A stretch of DNA of 64,000 nt from Azospirillum lipoferum (GTDB lineage: Bacteria > Pseudomonadota > Alphaproteobacteria > Azospirillales > Azospirillaceae), in contig NZ_JALJXJ010000006.1 of the NCBI RefSeq assembly GCF_024170005.1, positions 368,589-432,588 on the forward strand, in the 5' to 3' direction. The number at the start of each line of letters is the position of its first letter. The first letter of the stretch is position 1. This document shows positions 26,112 through 35,466 of the stretch, one piece after another. The translations under genes were made by a program, and so were the position numbers. The notes beneath the pieces are model-generated. The model was not told where the DNA came from. It saw only the letters and a program-made list of their open reading frames with translations, and ran no database searches.

Positions 26112-26636
26112 TCACCGGAGCGGACGCCGCTTCATGTGCGCACGGCATTGTTCGATGGCCGTGCGCAGATGGTACTCCACCGTACGCGGGGAAATGCCCA
26201 GCCGTTCGCCGATGGCGCGGTAGGGCAGGCCTTCGACATGGTAGAGCAGGAAGACCTCGCGGGTCTTGGGCGGCAGGGCGTCGATGGCACCGCGCAGCCG
26301 GGCCATGGTCTGGGTCCGCTCCACCACCGCGTCGGCGCCGGGGGCGCCGGCAGGCAGGTCCTCCGCGGGCGGACCGGCCTCGCGCTGGCGCTGGCGCCGG
26401 GCTGCCCGGCAATGGTCCAGCGCGATCCGGTCGGCCACCACATAGAGCAGACCGGCCGGGTTCTGCACCGCCTCGCCGTCGGGCAGGCGGGCCAGTCGCA
26501 GGAAGGCGTCCTGCGCCAGATCGCCCGCCGTCTGCGGATCGCCGGTTCGCCGGGCGATGGCACGCTCCAGCCGCAGCCGATGGGCATCGAACAGCTCCGC
26601 GATCCTGCGCGCCCAGGTGCCGACAGGGCCGGTCAT
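26112..26636 (-). CDS. ECF RNA polymerase sigma factor, FecI type
   Basis: 174 residues with sigma region 2 (GDPQTAGDLAQDAFLRLARL and ADRIALDHCRAARR) and region 4 (LPPKTREVFLLYHVEGLPYRAIGERLGISPRTVEYHL). The length and the FecR/TonB receptor neighbours place it with iron-starvation sigma factors, which transcribe the receptor operon when the siderophore is present. A candidate Fur box lies about 150 bp upstream (26783-26805), which would tie its expression to low iron. Confidence 0.92.
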   Translation of the reverse strand: MTGPVGTWARRIAELFDAHRLRLERAIARRTGDPQTAGDLAQDAFLRLARLPDGEAVQNPAGLLYVVADRIALDHCRAARRQRQREAGPPAEDLPAGAPGADAVVERTQTMARLRGAIDALPPKTREVFLLYHVEGLPYRAIGERLGISPRTVEYHLRTAIEQCRAHMKRRPLR

Positions 26637-27032
26637 CGGGCACGCCAGGAACGGAGGTCATCGGGCAGGGCAGGGCAGGAGGTATCGGTCACGGAGGGGG
26701 GAACTGCCGGATGCAAGGGAACCGGCACCCGTGGGGACATCGCCCGGGACGCCGGTCACACCGGTATAGCCGCACTGAGCTTAGAATGCGAACCATTCTT
26801 ATTATCGCAGGATGTTCGTCTGCTCGATGATTCCGATGCCGCCGGTCTGGCCGCGCTTCCTCAAATCGGAAGAAGCGTCATATTCCTGCCAGCCCAGCTT
26901 TCGGTGCGGCAATAGAGATCAACGAAGACGCATTGCTGGCAGCAAGATGTTGCGAGGAACTGACATTCTGACATTGCGCTTACAAAGCTGAAGCGCATAA
27001 TTTTGATTATGGAAATATGGCTCGCCGCGAGG
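26637..27032. other. 396-bp intergenic region upstream of the FecI-type gene
   Basis: No gene supported. The half near the sigma factor is GC-rich. From about 26760 onward the composition becomes AT-rich and holds the Fur-like box. Near 26997-27012 a short inverted repeat (CATAAT/ATTATG) lies just past the end of the XRE gene and could be part of a weak terminator for it. Confidence 0.5.
26783..26805 (-). promoter_or_regulatory. Candidate Fur box upstream of FecI-type sigma gene
   Basis: AGAATG-N5-CATTCT is an inverted repeat followed by TATTATC. Read on the minus strand, GATAATAAGAATGG resembles the Fur consensus GATAATGATAATCATTATC. It lies about 150 bp upstream of the sigma factor ATG, in an AT-rich island. 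The spacing allows overlap with a promoter. Fur or Irr control is the natural expectation for this locus. Confidence 0.5.
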
Positions 27033-27695
27033 TCAGGCGTCCACGGATCGCGTCTCGGCCTCGGAAATGGAGCGCAGTTTCTGGTAAAGATCAGGTTCTT
27101 CGCTGGTGCAGACGCAGATGGCGCGGGCCGGTTCCTCGCCGGCGTTCAGATAGGCGTGGCCCATGCTGCTGTCGAGATAGATGCCATCCCCCACCTCCAG
27201 GACCGCCGGCTCATAGAATTCGGTATGGACGGCGACGCGGCCGGACGTGACATAGAAATACTCTTCTCCGGCGTGCCGCAGGAGCGCTCCGAACTCCTCC
27301 AGCGTGCGCGCCCTGATCTCGGCCAGGATCGGCACCATCTGCTTTCCCACCAGATCGGTGCATTGATACCGGTAGGAATAGAATGTCGTGTCCACCAGAT
27401 GCCCCTGTCCGGCCCGGCTGATGCTGCGACGGGCGGTGATGACCTCCCGGCGCTCCGGCCGCGAGCCGGCCGGTTCGAACAGCTCGGCGATCTCGATCTT
27501 CAGTCCGGCGGTCAGCTGCAGCAGCTTGTCGTAGGTCAGCGACATCTGGCCGTTTTCCACCTTCGACAAGGTCGACAGGGCCATTCCGGTACGTTCCGCC
27601 ACCTGCTTCAATGTCAAGCCGCGCGCCCGGCGGGCTGCCTTCAGGCAAACGCCCAGCCGCGACGTGGTGTTGGCCAACTCATCGTGATCCTGCAT
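27033..27695 (-). CDS. XRE-family transcriptional regulator with C-terminal cupin domain
   Basis: 220 residues. The N-terminal helix-turn-helix (LKAARRARGLTLKQVAERTG, then ALSTLSKVENGQMSLTYDKL, ~18-58) is of the XRE/HipB type. The C-terminal cupin_2 domain contains HAGEEYFYVTSGRVAVH and GDGIYLDSSMGHAYLNAG, a small-molecule pocket (~130-200). The ATG at 27695 follows AAGGGCG; the longer open frame upstream to 28232 is an antisense extension over the amidase gene. Divergent from the amidase operon and separated by 235 bp. It probably represses or activates that operon in response to an amide, amino acid or similar ligand. Confidence 0.88.
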   Translation of the reverse strand: MQDHDELANTTSRLGVCLKAARRARGLTLKQVAERTGMALSTLSKVENGQMSLTYDKLLQLTAGLKIEIAELFEPAGSRPERREVITARRSISRAGQGHLVDTTFYSYRYQCTDLVGKQMVPILAEIRARTLEEFGALLRHAGEEYFYVTSGRVAVHTEFYEPAVLEVGDGIYLDSSMGHAYLNAGEEPARAICVCTSEEPDLYQKLRSISEAETRSVDA

Positions 27696-27844
27696 CGCCC
27701 TTCCCGTTTCCCTGCCGCCGGTGCTGCCAATTTTCCAGGCAGGCTTTATTGCATGCGCTAAACAATTTTCATGGACCGTTTCGGCTACCCGGCCGCCGAG
27801 ATCCTTTTCTGCCATATGTTTGCGCAATGCAGCAAGACAAGCGC

Positions 27845-27874
27845 CTATTTGCTGACCATATAAACTATTTGACC
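27845..27874. promoter_or_regulatory. Direct repeat CTATTTG in the XRE/amidase intergenic region
   Basis: CTATTTG occurs at 27845-27851 and 27865-27871, 20 bp apart (two helical turns). GACC follows after two bases in the first copy and directly in the second. The stretch is AT-rich and also holds TATAAA. A second pair, CAATTTTC, occurs at 27728-27735 and 27763-27770. These are candidate operators for the divergent XRE-cupin regulator. Confidence 0.35.
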
Positions 27875-27930
27875 GATACGCTAAATCCTGTGACGATGCG
27901 TCAAATTGAAGCCGGACGGATGTCACCGCC

Positions 27931-29457
27931 ATGCCCGATTTGCCCAAACCCGATCTGTCCGCGGCCAGCGTTGCCGATCTCTCCCTGCTGGAGATGCGCC
28001 GCCGGATCGCCGGGAAAAGCCTGTCGCCGGTCGAACTGCTGGAAGCCTGCCTTGCCCGGATTGATCTCGTCAATCCGGCCGTGAACGCCGTCGTAGCCCT
28101 CGACGTCGATAATGCCCGGAAGGCTGCGGAACAGGCCGAGGCGGCGATCCGGCGCGGTGACAGTGTCGGGCCACTGCATGGAATCCCGCTTCTCGTCAAG
28201 GACACGCAGGACACCGCCGGGCTCCGCACCACCTATGGGAGTCCGCTCTTCGCAAACCATGTGCCGGCCGCCGACCAGGGATCGGTCGCCCGGCTGCGTG
28301 CCGCCGGCGCGATCATCTTCGGCAAGACCAACACGCCGGAATGGGCGGCGGGTGGCAACACCCGGAACCCGGTCTACGGCGCGACCGGCAACCCGTTCGA
28401 CCCGTCGCGCTCGGCAGCCGGATCGTCGGGCGGATCGGCGGTGGCGCTCGCCTGCGGAATGGCGCCGCTGGCCACCGGATCGGACACCGGCGGCAGCCTG
28501 CGCAATCCCGCGGGATATGCCGGGATCGTCGGAATGCGCCCTTCCTATGGCCTGGTCGCCAGCGAACGGCGCGCCATCGGCTGGTCGAACCTGTCGACCG
28601 ACGGCCCGATGGCCCGCAACGTAGCTGATCTGGCATTGATGCTGTCCGTCATGGCCAGCGACGACAGCCGCGACCCGCTCGCCTACAGCCTGCCGGATGA
28701 AGCGGTCCGCAGCCGGGCCGAGCGCTGGTTCCCGACACCCGCTGCCGACCTGTCCCGGATGCGCATCGCCGTGACCGAGGATTTCGGCTTCGCCCCGACA
28801 GCGCAGGACATCCGCCGCAGCTTCCGCGACCGGGTCAGCCACATCGCGCCGCTTGCCGGCGCCTGCGTGGAGGCGACGCCGGACTGCACGGGCGCCGACG
28901 ATGCCTTCGCGGTGCTGCGCGCCTCGGTGTTCCTGGCGATGCATGCCCGGACCTTCCGCGAACGCCCCGACATGCTCGGCCCCAATGTCCGCGCCAACAT
29001 CGAGGAAGGGCTGGGTTACAGCCTGGAGGACTACACCCGCGCCGCGACGACCCAGACGCGGATCTACCGGTCCTTCCAGTCCTTCTTCGAGACGCACGAC
29101 CTGCTGATCAGCCCGACCATCACCCTCAGCCCGCGCCCCTGGAGCGAACTCTACCCACGGGAGATCGACGGCCAGCCGACCCGCTCCTATTTCCACTGGC
29201 TGGCCCTGGCCTACGGCGTGACGCTGGCCGGCCATCCGGCACTGAGCCTGCCGGTCGGGCTGGATGAATCCGGAATGCCCTTCGGGCTGCAGATCGTCGG
29301 CCCGCGCGGCGGCGACGCGCTGGTGCTTTCCGCGGCCGCCGCGCTGGAAGCGGCCTTCGCCGACGATCCGGCCCTGTGCCGGCCGGTGCCGGATCTGGGG
29401 AAGCTGGCCGCGGCGAAGCCCCTGTCCGAGACCCCCGGCTTCCGCGCCTGGGACTGA
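27931..29457 (+). CDS. Amidase (amidase-signature family)
   Basis: 508 residues. The Ser-cisSer-Lys triad is complete: Lys90 in HGIPLLVKDTQDTAG, the cis-Ser near 166 in SAAGSSGGSAVA, and the nucleophile Ser189 in GSDTGGSLRNPAGY. The C-terminal GHPALSLPVGLDESGMPFGL is the usual end motif. It hydrolyses an amide to acid plus ammonia; specificity cannot be read from the sequence. It is the first gene of a set with MFS transporter, RidA and FAD-dependent dehydrogenase, divergent from the XRE-cupin regulator. Glutamyl-tRNA amidotransferase subunit A is ruled out by this setting and by the absence of GatB/GatC genes. Confidence 0.9.
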   Translation: MPDLPKPDLSAASVADLSLLEMRRRIAGKSLSPVELLEACLARIDLVNPAVNAVVALDVDNARKAAEQAEAAIRRGDSVGPLHGIPLLVKDTQDTAGLRTTYGSPLFANHVPAADQGSVARLRAAGAIIFGKTNTPEWAAGGNTRNPVYGATGNPFDPSRSAAGSSGGSAVALACGMAPLATGSDTGGSLRNPAGYAGIVGMRPSYGLVASERRAIGWSNLSTDGPMARNVADLALMLSVMASDDSRDPLAYSLPDEAVRSRAERWFPTPAADLSRMRIAVTEDFGFAPTAQDIRRSFRDRVSHIAPLAGACVEATPDCTGADDAFAVLRASVFLAMHARTFRERPDMLGPNVRANIEEGLGYSLEDYTRAATTQTRIYRSFQSFFETHDLLISPTITLSPRPWSELYPREIDGQPTRSYFHWLALAYGVTLAGHPALSLPVGLDESGMPFGLQIVGPRGGDALVLSAAAALEAAFADDPALCRPVPDLGKLAAAKPLSETPGFRAWD

Positions 29458-29624
29458 GCGGCTCTTCAGCCGAACCTTCGTTCCGACGTCGATCGACGAC
29501 CCGGCTGCCGGCAACCCGCCGCGCTGCAACACCCTGTCCTTGCCCCCGCTTTGCCCGCCGCTCCGGCAAACCCCACCGAAAACCGATGGAGCCGAGCTTC
29601 CTCTACATCTGACGGAGATCGCGC

Positions 29625-30857
29625 ATGTCCGCCCTCAAGACCCATAAGACCAGCATCATCGGGTTCTCACTCCTCTATCTGGCATTCTGCATTTCCTACA
29701 TCGACCGGGCGGCGATCTCGATCGCACTGGGGCAGATCGGGAAGGACTTCAATCTCCAGGCCTCGGAACTGGGCGTGGTGATCAGCGTGTTCTTCCTCGG
29801 CTATTCGCTGATGCAGATTCCGGGCGGCTGGCTTGCCGACCGCTTCGGCTCCAAATACGTGATCGTGATCTCGATCGCCCTGTGGTCCGTCTTCACGGTC
29901 TCCACCAGCTTCGCCTGGTCCCTGGGGTCGCTGATCGCCATCCGGCTGGTGTTCGGCATCGCCGAAGGCGGATTCCCGCCGGCGGCCATCAAGGCGGTGG
30001 CGGAGATGTTCAGCAAGGACAACAAGCCGAAGATGACGGCTTTCCTGACCTCGTCCAACTATGCCGGCAGCATGATCGCGCCGCTGGTGATGGCGCCGCT
30101 GATCCTTGGCCTGGGCTGGCGCCATGCCTTCGAAGTCATCGGCTTCGCCGGGATCGCCTTCGCCGCCGCCTATCTGCTGCTGGTTCCCAACGATCCGAAG
30201 CCGGCATCCGGCCAGGGCGACCGCCAAACGGCATCGAAGCGCATCGACTGGGCGACCACGCGCATGCTGCTGAAGACTCCCTTCCTCTGGCAGCTGGTCG
30301 TCGTCTGGTTCGGGTTGAGCTGCGTGAACAAGGGGCTGGATTCCTGGATGCCGCTCTATCTGCTGCAGCAGCGCGGCCTCGACCTCAAGTCGGTCGGCGT
30401 TCTCGTGCCGATCCCCTTCCTGCTCGCCACCATCGCCACCGCCATCGGCGGCTGGGTGATGACGCGCTTCTTCCCCGATCGGGAAAAATACCTGCTGGTC
30501 GGCAGCGCGCTGCTGACCGGGATCTTTCTCTTCGCCATGTACCGGTCGGAGACCATCGCGGCACTGATCGTCTTCCAGTCCCTCGTCTACTTCTTCAAGT
30601 CCTTCGTCCTGGCGACGGTCATCGCCCTGCCGACGAAGGTGCTGCACGAGAGCCAGATCGGCACCGGCATCGGCATGGTCAATCTGGGCGGGCAGATCGC
30701 CGGCTTCATCGCGCCGATGGTCATGGGCTTCCTGGTATCGGCCAGCGGCTCTTTCGACACCGCCTTCGGTTTCCTGATCGTCATGACCGCCCTGTCGGTG
30801 GCCGTCGCCACCACGCTGCGGACCGGCCAGCAGCGCCTCGCCGCCAGCGTCGCCTGA
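29625..30857 (+). CDS. MFS transporter, anion:cation symporter (ACS) type
   Basis: 410 residues, 12 predicted helices. FCISYIDRAAISIALGQIGKDF and FLGYSLMQIPGGWLADRFGSK are hallmarks of the ACS family, which imports sugar acids, tartrate, phthalate and similar organic anions. GIAEGGFPPAAIKAVAEMF lies in the helix 4-5 region. The ATG is preceded by GGAG with 7-bp spacing. It sits 167 bp after the amidase gene, on the same strand as RidA and the FAD dehydrogenase. It likely imports the amide or amino-acid derivative degraded by this cluster. Confidence 0.9.
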   Translation: MSALKTHKTSIIGFSLLYLAFCISYIDRAAISIALGQIGKDFNLQASELGVVISVFFLGYSLMQIPGGWLADRFGSKYVIVISIALWSVFTVSTSFAWSLGSLIAIRLVFGIAEGGFPPAAIKAVAEMFSKDNKPKMTAFLTSSNYAGSMIAPLVMAPLILGLGWRHAFEVIGFAGIAFAAAYLLLVPNDPKPASGQGDRQTASKRIDWATTRMLLKTPFLWQLVVVWFGLSCVNKGLDSWMPLYLLQQRGLDLKSVGVLVPIPFLLATIATAIGGWVMTRFFPDREKYLLVGSALLTGIFLFAMYRSETIAALIVFQSLVYFFKSFVLATVIALPTKVLHESQIGTGIGMVNLGGQIAGFIAPMVMGFLVSASGSFDTAFGFLIVMTALSVAVATTLRTGQQRLAASVA

Positions 30858-30930
30858 CGCGCGGCACCTTACCTGACTTTCCGCCTGATCCGTCTGGAAT
30901 CCCGATCAATCTGGAATTACGGAGTTCCCC

Positions 30931-31278
30931 TTGGCCATCCCCACCCTTCCCTTCTCGAAATCACGCCGGGCCGACGGCCTCGTCTTCCTGTCCGGCGAAT
31001 TGCCGTTCGGCCCCGACGGGACCATCCCCGAGGGTATCGGCGCGCAGACCGATCTGGCGCTCGACCGCATCGCCGCGACGCTGGAAGGCGAAGGCCTGTC
31101 CCTGGCGGATGTGGTGTCCTGCCTCGTCCACCTGACGGACAAGGCCGATTTCGCCGCCTTCAACGAAGCCTATGCCCGCCGGTTCCCCGAACCGCACCCG
31201 GTCCGCACGACCGTGGTGGCAGGGTTGCTGGTGGATGCCCGCATCGAGATCACGGTGACCGCCAAGGCCCGGACCTGA
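30931..31278 (+). CDS. RidA-family (YjgF/YER057c) enamine/imine deaminase-like protein
   Basis: 115 residues, normal for RidA. Conserved segments are ADGLVFLSGELPFGPDG, ALDRIAATLEGEGLSLADVV, VHLTDKADFAAFNEAYARRF and PHPVRTTVVAGLLVDARIEI. The Arg of PVRTTV is the residue that binds the carboxylate of the imine substrate in the family. The likely start is TTG at 30931, six bases after GGAG. It lies 4 bp before the FAD dehydrogenase gene. RidA proteins hydrolyse reactive 2-iminoacids released by amino acid oxidases or dehydrogenases, which fits that neighbour exactly. Confidence 0.9.
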   Translation: MAIPTLPFSKSRRADGLVFLSGELPFGPDGTIPEGIGAQTDLALDRIAATLEGEGLSLADVVSCLVHLTDKADFAAFNEAYARRFPEPHPVRTTVVAGLLVDARIEITVTAKART

Positions 31279-31282
31279 CATC

Positions 31283-32527
31283 ATGAAACAGGCACTCGTT
31301 CTCGGCGCTGGCATGGTGGGAATTTCCACCGCCCTCCAACTCCAGAAACGGGGCTGGACGGTGACGGTGGTGGACCGCCGCGGTCCGGGCGAAGAGACAA
31401 GCTATGGCAACGCCGGCATCATCCAGTGCGAGGCGGTCAGCCCCTATCCGATGCCGCGCGACATCGGCAGCCTGGCCGCCGTCGCGGCGGGACGGACCAA
31501 CGATGTCCATTACCTTGCCGCGGCCATGCCCGATCATGCGGAAGCGCTGGCCCGCTACTGGTGGCATTCCGCCGAAAGCCGCCATGCCCGCATTTCCGAC
31601 GCCTATGCGCGGCTGATCGTCCAGGCGACGGCCACGCACGAGGACCTGATGCGGGATTGTCCGACGGACGGGGGAATGGATGGTCTGGTTCGGCGCGATG
31701 GGTATCACGTGCTGTTCCGGCGCCAGACCCTGTTCGACAAGGCGCTGGCCGCCGCCGAGGAAAACCGGAAACGCTGGGGTGTCCGCTTCAAGGCCCTGAC
31801 ACCCGGCGAACTGGCGCGGGCAGAGCCGGCCCTGAAACAGACGGGCGTCGGTGCCATCCACTGGCTCGACCCCTGGACGGTGTCGGACCCCGGCGCCCTG
31901 GTCGCCGCTTACGGGCGGCGCTTCGTCGAGGCCGGCGGCCGGGTGCTGGAGGGGGATGCCCGCAGCCTGACGGCCACATCGCAAGGGGGATGGGCGGTTG
32001 AAACCGCGGGCGGGCGGTTGGAGGCCGACACCGCCGTCGTGGCGCTGGGGCCCTGGTCTCCGGAACTGCTGCGGCCGTTCGGCCTGCGATTCCCGATGGT
32101 CCGCAAGCGGGGCTATCATCGCCATTACACCGGCGGCGGCCTGTCGCTTCCCCTGCTGGACACCGGCTTCGGTTATGTGATCGCCCCGATGAAGCGCGGC
32201 CTGCGCATCACGACGGGCGCGCAGTTCACCCATGCCGACGCGCCTGCCGACCCGGTCCAGCTCGAACGGGCGGAACTGGGGGCCGAAGGGCTGCTCGACC
32301 TGGGCATGCCGGTCGAGCCGCAGCCCTGGCATGGAACGCGGCCCTGCCTGCCCGGCATGCTGCCGGTCATCGGCGAGGCGCCGGAACATCGCGGCCTGTG
32401 GATGAATTTCGGCCATGGCCACCAGGGCTTCACGCTGGGGCCGGCGACCGGCAGGCTGCTGGCCGAACTGATGAGCGGCGAGACGCCCTTCACGGATCCC
32501 GCCGCCTTCCGGCCGGATCGGCACTGA
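31283..32527 (+). CDS. FAD-dependent D-amino-acid dehydrogenase-like oxidoreductase (DadA/DAO family)
   Basis: 414 residues. The N-terminal dinucleotide fold is VLGAGMVGISTALQLQKRG with acidic end VVDR. Later LVRRDGYHVLF, GAIHWLDPWTVSDPGALVAAY and the C-terminal NFGHGHQGFTLGPATGRLLAEL match DadA-type dehydrogenases. These oxidise D-amino acids, proline analogues or N-substituted glycines to imines at the membrane. The adjoining RidA would hydrolyse the imine product and the amidase could produce the amino acid. The operon ends here in a strong terminator. The exact substrate is unknown. Confidence 0.88.
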   Translation: MKQALVLGAGMVGISTALQLQKRGWTVTVVDRRGPGEETSYGNAGIIQCEAVSPYPMPRDIGSLAAVAAGRTNDVHYLAAAMPDHAEALARYWWHSAESRHARISDAYARLIVQATATHEDLMRDCPTDGGMDGLVRRDGYHVLFRRQTLFDKALAAAEENRKRWGVRFKALTPGELARAEPALKQTGVGAIHWLDPWTVSDPGALVAAYGRRFVEAGGRVLEGDARSLTATSQGGWAVETAGGRLEADTAVVALGPWSPELLRPFGLRFPMVRKRGYHRHYTGGGLSLPLLDTGFGYVIAPMKRGLRITTGAQFTHADAPADPVQLERAELGAEGLLDLGMPVEPQPWHGTRPCLPGMLPVIGEAPEHRGLWMNFGHGHQGFTLGPATGRLLAELMSGETPFTDPAAFRPDRH

Positions 32528-32542
32528 AAACGGTCATGCGAA

Positions 32543-32586
32543 ACAGAACGGCTCCCGCCACCAGCCGGTGACGGGAGCCGCTCTGT
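32543..32586. terminator. Bidirectional terminator between dehydrogenase and pstB
   Basis: CGGCTCCCG (32549-32557) pairs perfectly with CGGGAGCCG (32572-32580). The stem is extended by ACAGA/TCTGT on the outside. It lies between two convergent gene ends, so it can serve both strands. Confidence 0.75.
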
Positions 32587-32622
32587 CTGGCCGGTCCTGG
32601 CGCGGACAGGGCGCGGACGGCG

Positions 32623-33486
32623 TCAGCCGAAGCGGCCGGTGATGTATTCGGACGTCTTTTCCTTGGTCGGGTTGGTGAAGATCTCTTCGGTGTTCCCGAA
32701 CTCGATCAGCTCGCCCAGATACATGAAGGCGGTGAAGTTGGAGATGCGGGCCGCCTGCTGCATGTTGTGGGTCACGATGGCGATGCAGTAGTCGGACCGC
32801 AGCTCGTCGATCAGCTCCTCGCACTTGGCGGTGGAGATGGGGTCGAGCGCCGAGGTCGGCTCGTCCAGCAGCAGGACCGACGGCTTGACCGCGATGGCGC
32901 GGGCGATGCACAGGCGCTGCTGCTGGCCACCGGACAGGCTCATGCCGTTCTGGCGCAGCTTGTCCTTCACCTCGTCCCACAGGGCGGCACGGCGCAGCGA
33001 GAATTCGATCCGCTCTTCCATGTCGGCCTTGGACAGCTTCTCGTACAGCCGCACGCCGAAGGCGATGTTGTCGTAGATCGACATCGGGAAGGGCGTCGGC
33101 TTCTGGAACACCATGCCGACGCGGGCGCGCAGCAGGTTCAGGTCCTGCTTGGGCGACAGGATGTTGACGCCGTCCAGCAGCACCTCGCCGGTGGCGACCT
33201 GCTTGGGATAGAGGTCGTACATCCGGTTCAGGATGCGCAGCAGGGTCGACTTGCCGCAGCCCGACGGGCCGATGAAGGCGGTGACCTGGCGGTCGTACAG
33301 CGGCAGCGAGATGTTCTTCAGCGCCCGGTAGCCGTCATAGAAGAATTCCAGGTTGCGGACGCTGATCTTCTCGGGCAGGCCGGCGCCGGCGATTGCGCGG
33401 TCCGCGGCGGTCCCGGCGAGCATGCCCGGGGGCATCGGGTGGTTGCCGTGGGCGGGGCTGTTGGCGTCCATGTGGGTCATCGTCAT
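32623..33486 (-). CDS. pstB: Phosphate ABC transporter ATP-binding protein PstB
   Basis: 287 residues, ~30 longer than E. coli PstB owing to a Met/Pro/Gly-rich N-terminal tail. Walker [13 protein letters not shown], the Pst-typical [39 protein letters not shown], signature [16 protein letters not shown] and Walker [16 protein letters not shown] are all present. It energises high-affinity phosphate import. The start at 33486 is 2 bp after the pstA stop; the open frame upstream is a shadow of pstA. It is the last gene of the operon: no phoU follows. Confidence 0.96.
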   Translation of the reverse strand: MTMTHMDANSPAHGNHPMPPGMLAGTAADRAIAGAGLPEKISVRNLEFFYDGYRALKNISLPLYDRQVTAFIGPSGCGKSTLLRILNRMYDLYPKQVATGEVLLDGVNILSPKQDLNLLRARVGMVFQKPTPFPMSIYDNIAFGVRLYEKLSKADMEERIEFSLRRAALWDEVKDKLRQNGMSLSGGQQQRLCIARAIAVKPSVLLLDEPTSALDPISTAKCEELIDELRSDYCIAIVTHNMQQAARISNFTAFMYLGELIEFGNTEEIFTNPTKEKTSEYITGRFG

Positions 33487-33488
33487 GG

Positions 33489-34370
33489 TTACTTTCTCGT
33501 CGTGCCGAGACCGGCCAGCAGCCGGGCGCCGATGTTGAGGAGCAGGATGGCGACCGTGATCAGCAGCGCGCCGCCCCAGGCCAGCTGGCGCCAGTCCTCG
33601 TAGGGCGACATCGCGTACTGGAAGATGACCACCGGCAGGTTGGCCATCGGCGCGTTCATGTCCGCGCTCCAGAACTGGTTGTTCAGGGCGGTGAACAGCA
33701 GCGGCGCGGTCTCGCCGCTGATGCGGGCGACGGCCAGCAGCATGCCGGTGATCATGCCGTTGCGGGCGGCACGGTAGGCGACCATGGTGATCACCTTCCA
33801 CTGCGGAGCGCCGAGCGCCGCGGCAGCCTCGCGCAGGCTGTTGGGCACCAGCTTCAGCATGTCCTCGGTCGTGCGGACGACGACCGGGATGACCAGCACC
33901 GCCAGCGCCATGGCGCCGGCCCAGGCCGAGAAATGGCCCATGCGGACGACCAGCACCTCGTAGACGAACAGGCCGACCATGATCGACGGCGCGCTCAGCA
34001 GCACGTCGTTGATGAAGCGCACCACCTCGGCCAGCCTGGTGTTGCGGCCGAACTCCGCCAGATAGGTGCCGGCCATCACGCCGACCGGCGTGCCGACCGC
34101 GGTGGCGACCGCGGTCATGACGACGCTGCCGAAGATCGCGTTCAGCAGGCCGCCTTCCCCGCCCGGCGGCGGGGTATTCTCGGTGAACAGGCTGAGGTTG
34201 ATGGCCGACAGCCCGTTGTAGAGCAGCGTCCACAGGATGGCGACCAGCCAGAACAGGCCGAAGCCGGCGGCCCCCAGCGCCAGGGACAGCGCCACCTTGT
34301 TGGCAATGCGCCGGCGATGATAGAGCCCCCCGATGGGGGTCGCCAGCGTCGCGGAATTGGACATCGTCAT
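33489..34370 (-). CDS. pstA: Phosphate ABC transporter permease PstA
   Basis: 293 residues, six helices. [49 protein letters not shown] and the ATPase-coupling loop [20 protein letters not shown], then [20 protein letters not shown], are standard PstA segments. The ATG at 34370 has GGGGCTC upstream and lies 5 bp from the pstC stop, so the genes are coupled. With PstC it forms the phosphate channel. Confidence 0.95.
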   Translation of the reverse strand: MTMSNSATLATPIGGLYHRRRIANKVALSLALGAAGFGLFWLVAILWTLLYNGLSAINLSLFTENTPPPGGEGGLLNAIFGSVVMTAVATAVGTPVGVMAGTYLAEFGRNTRLAEVVRFINDVLLSAPSIMVGLFVYEVLVVRMGHFSAWAGAMALAVLVIPVVVRTTEDMLKLVPNSLREAAAALGAPQWKVITMVAYRAARNGMITGMLLAVARISGETAPLLFTALNNQFWSADMNAPMANLPVVIFQYAMSPYEDWRQLAWGGALLITVAILLLNIGARLLAGLGTTRK

Positions 34371-34375
34371 GGGGC

Positions 34376-35359
34376 TCAGGCTCCGGCCTTGCGCTGGAGG
34401 CGCAGCAGCATCAGCTTCGCGATCGACAGCACGGTGAAGGTGATCAGGAACAGGATCAGGCCCAGCGCCACCAGCGACGAGGTGTAGACATCGCCGACCG
34501 CCTCGGTGAACTCGTTGGCGATGGAGGCCGAGATCGTCGTGCCGGGCGCCATGATCGAGGAGCTGATGCGGTGCGCGTTGCCGATGACGAAGGTCACAGC
34601 CATCGTCTCGCCCAAGGCACGGCCCAACCCCAGCATGACGCCGCCGACCACGCCGGTGCGGGTATAGGGCAGCACCACGTTCCACACCACCTCCCAGGTG
34701 GTGGCACCCAGCCCGTAGGCGGATTCGCGCACCATCGGCGGCACCGTCTCGAAGACGTCGCGGGTGATGGAGGTGATGAAGGGCAGCACCATGATGCCCA
34801 GGATCAGTCCGGCGGTCAGGATGCCGATGCCGTAGGGCGGGCCCATGAACAGGTTGCCGATGCCCGGAATCTGCCCCAGCGTGGCGATCAGGAAGGGCTG
34901 GACCGTCGACTGCATGAAGGGGGCGAAGACGAACAGGCCCCAGATGCCGTAGATGATGCTGGGGATGCCGGCGAGCAGCTCGATGGCGACGCCGAGCGGG
35001 CGCTTCAGCCAGGCGGGGCACATCTCGGTGATGAACAGGGCGATGCCGAAGCTGACGGGAATACCGACAGCCATGGCGATGACCGAGGTTACCAGCGTGC
35101 CGTAAATGGGGGCGAGCGCGCCGAACTGTTCGGACACCGGGTTCCAGACTTCGGTGCCGACAAAGCCGAAGCCGAACGCGCGGAGTGCCGGAAGCGCGCC
35201 GTCGATCAGGGATACGGTAACGCCGCCCAGGATCAGCAGGACGAGCAGCGCGAAGGCGAGGGTGGCGTTGCGGAAGACCGCATCCTGCAGGCGCTGGCGG
35301 CGGGCCCGTCGGGCAGTGGAGGCGTGTGCATCGGTCAAGGTCAGCGCGATCTCGGTCAT
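34376..35359 (-). CDS. pstC: Phosphate ABC transporter permease PstC
   Basis: 327 residues. The N-terminal tail contains [20 protein letters not shown], then helices. [41 protein letters not shown] and [18 protein letters not shown] are PstC hallmarks. The coupling loop is [20 protein letters not shown]. The start at 35359 is the first ATG giving the normal length; a farther in-frame start at 35395 is unlikely. It lies about 107 bp after pstS, a gap in which transcript level may drop. Confidence 0.95.
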   Translation of the reverse strand: MTEIALTLTDAHASTARRARRQRLQDAVFRNATLAFALLVLLILGGVTVSLIDGALPALRAFGFGFVGTEVWNPVSEQFGALAPIYGTLVTSVIAMAVGIPVSFGIALFITEMCPAWLKRPLGVAIELLAGIPSIIYGIWGLFVFAPFMQSTVQPFLIATLGQIPGIGNLFMGPPYGIGILTAGLILGIMVLPFITSITRDVFETVPPMVRESAYGLGATTWEVVWNVVLPYTRTGVVGGVMLGLGRALGETMAVTFVIGNAHRISSSIMAPGTTISASIANEFTEAVGDVYTSSLVALGLILFLITFTVLSIAKLMLLRLQRKAGA

Positions 35360-35466
35360 GGCCGCTCCGTGAGGCGTGCGGTGGGGACGGCGCAATTTCC
35401 GTCCCCACCGGCGATCATGCCCCCGGGCGCGCCAACCAGCGGCCGCCCGGGGTCGGTTGGCCGTCG

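Noticed and set aside
33487..34233. Extended frame joining pstB to upstream sequence
   Set aside because: Other-frame reading of pstA; ATG at 33486 gives a normal PstB.
34371..35408. Extended frame joining pstA to upstream sequence
   Set aside because: Other-frame reading of pstC.
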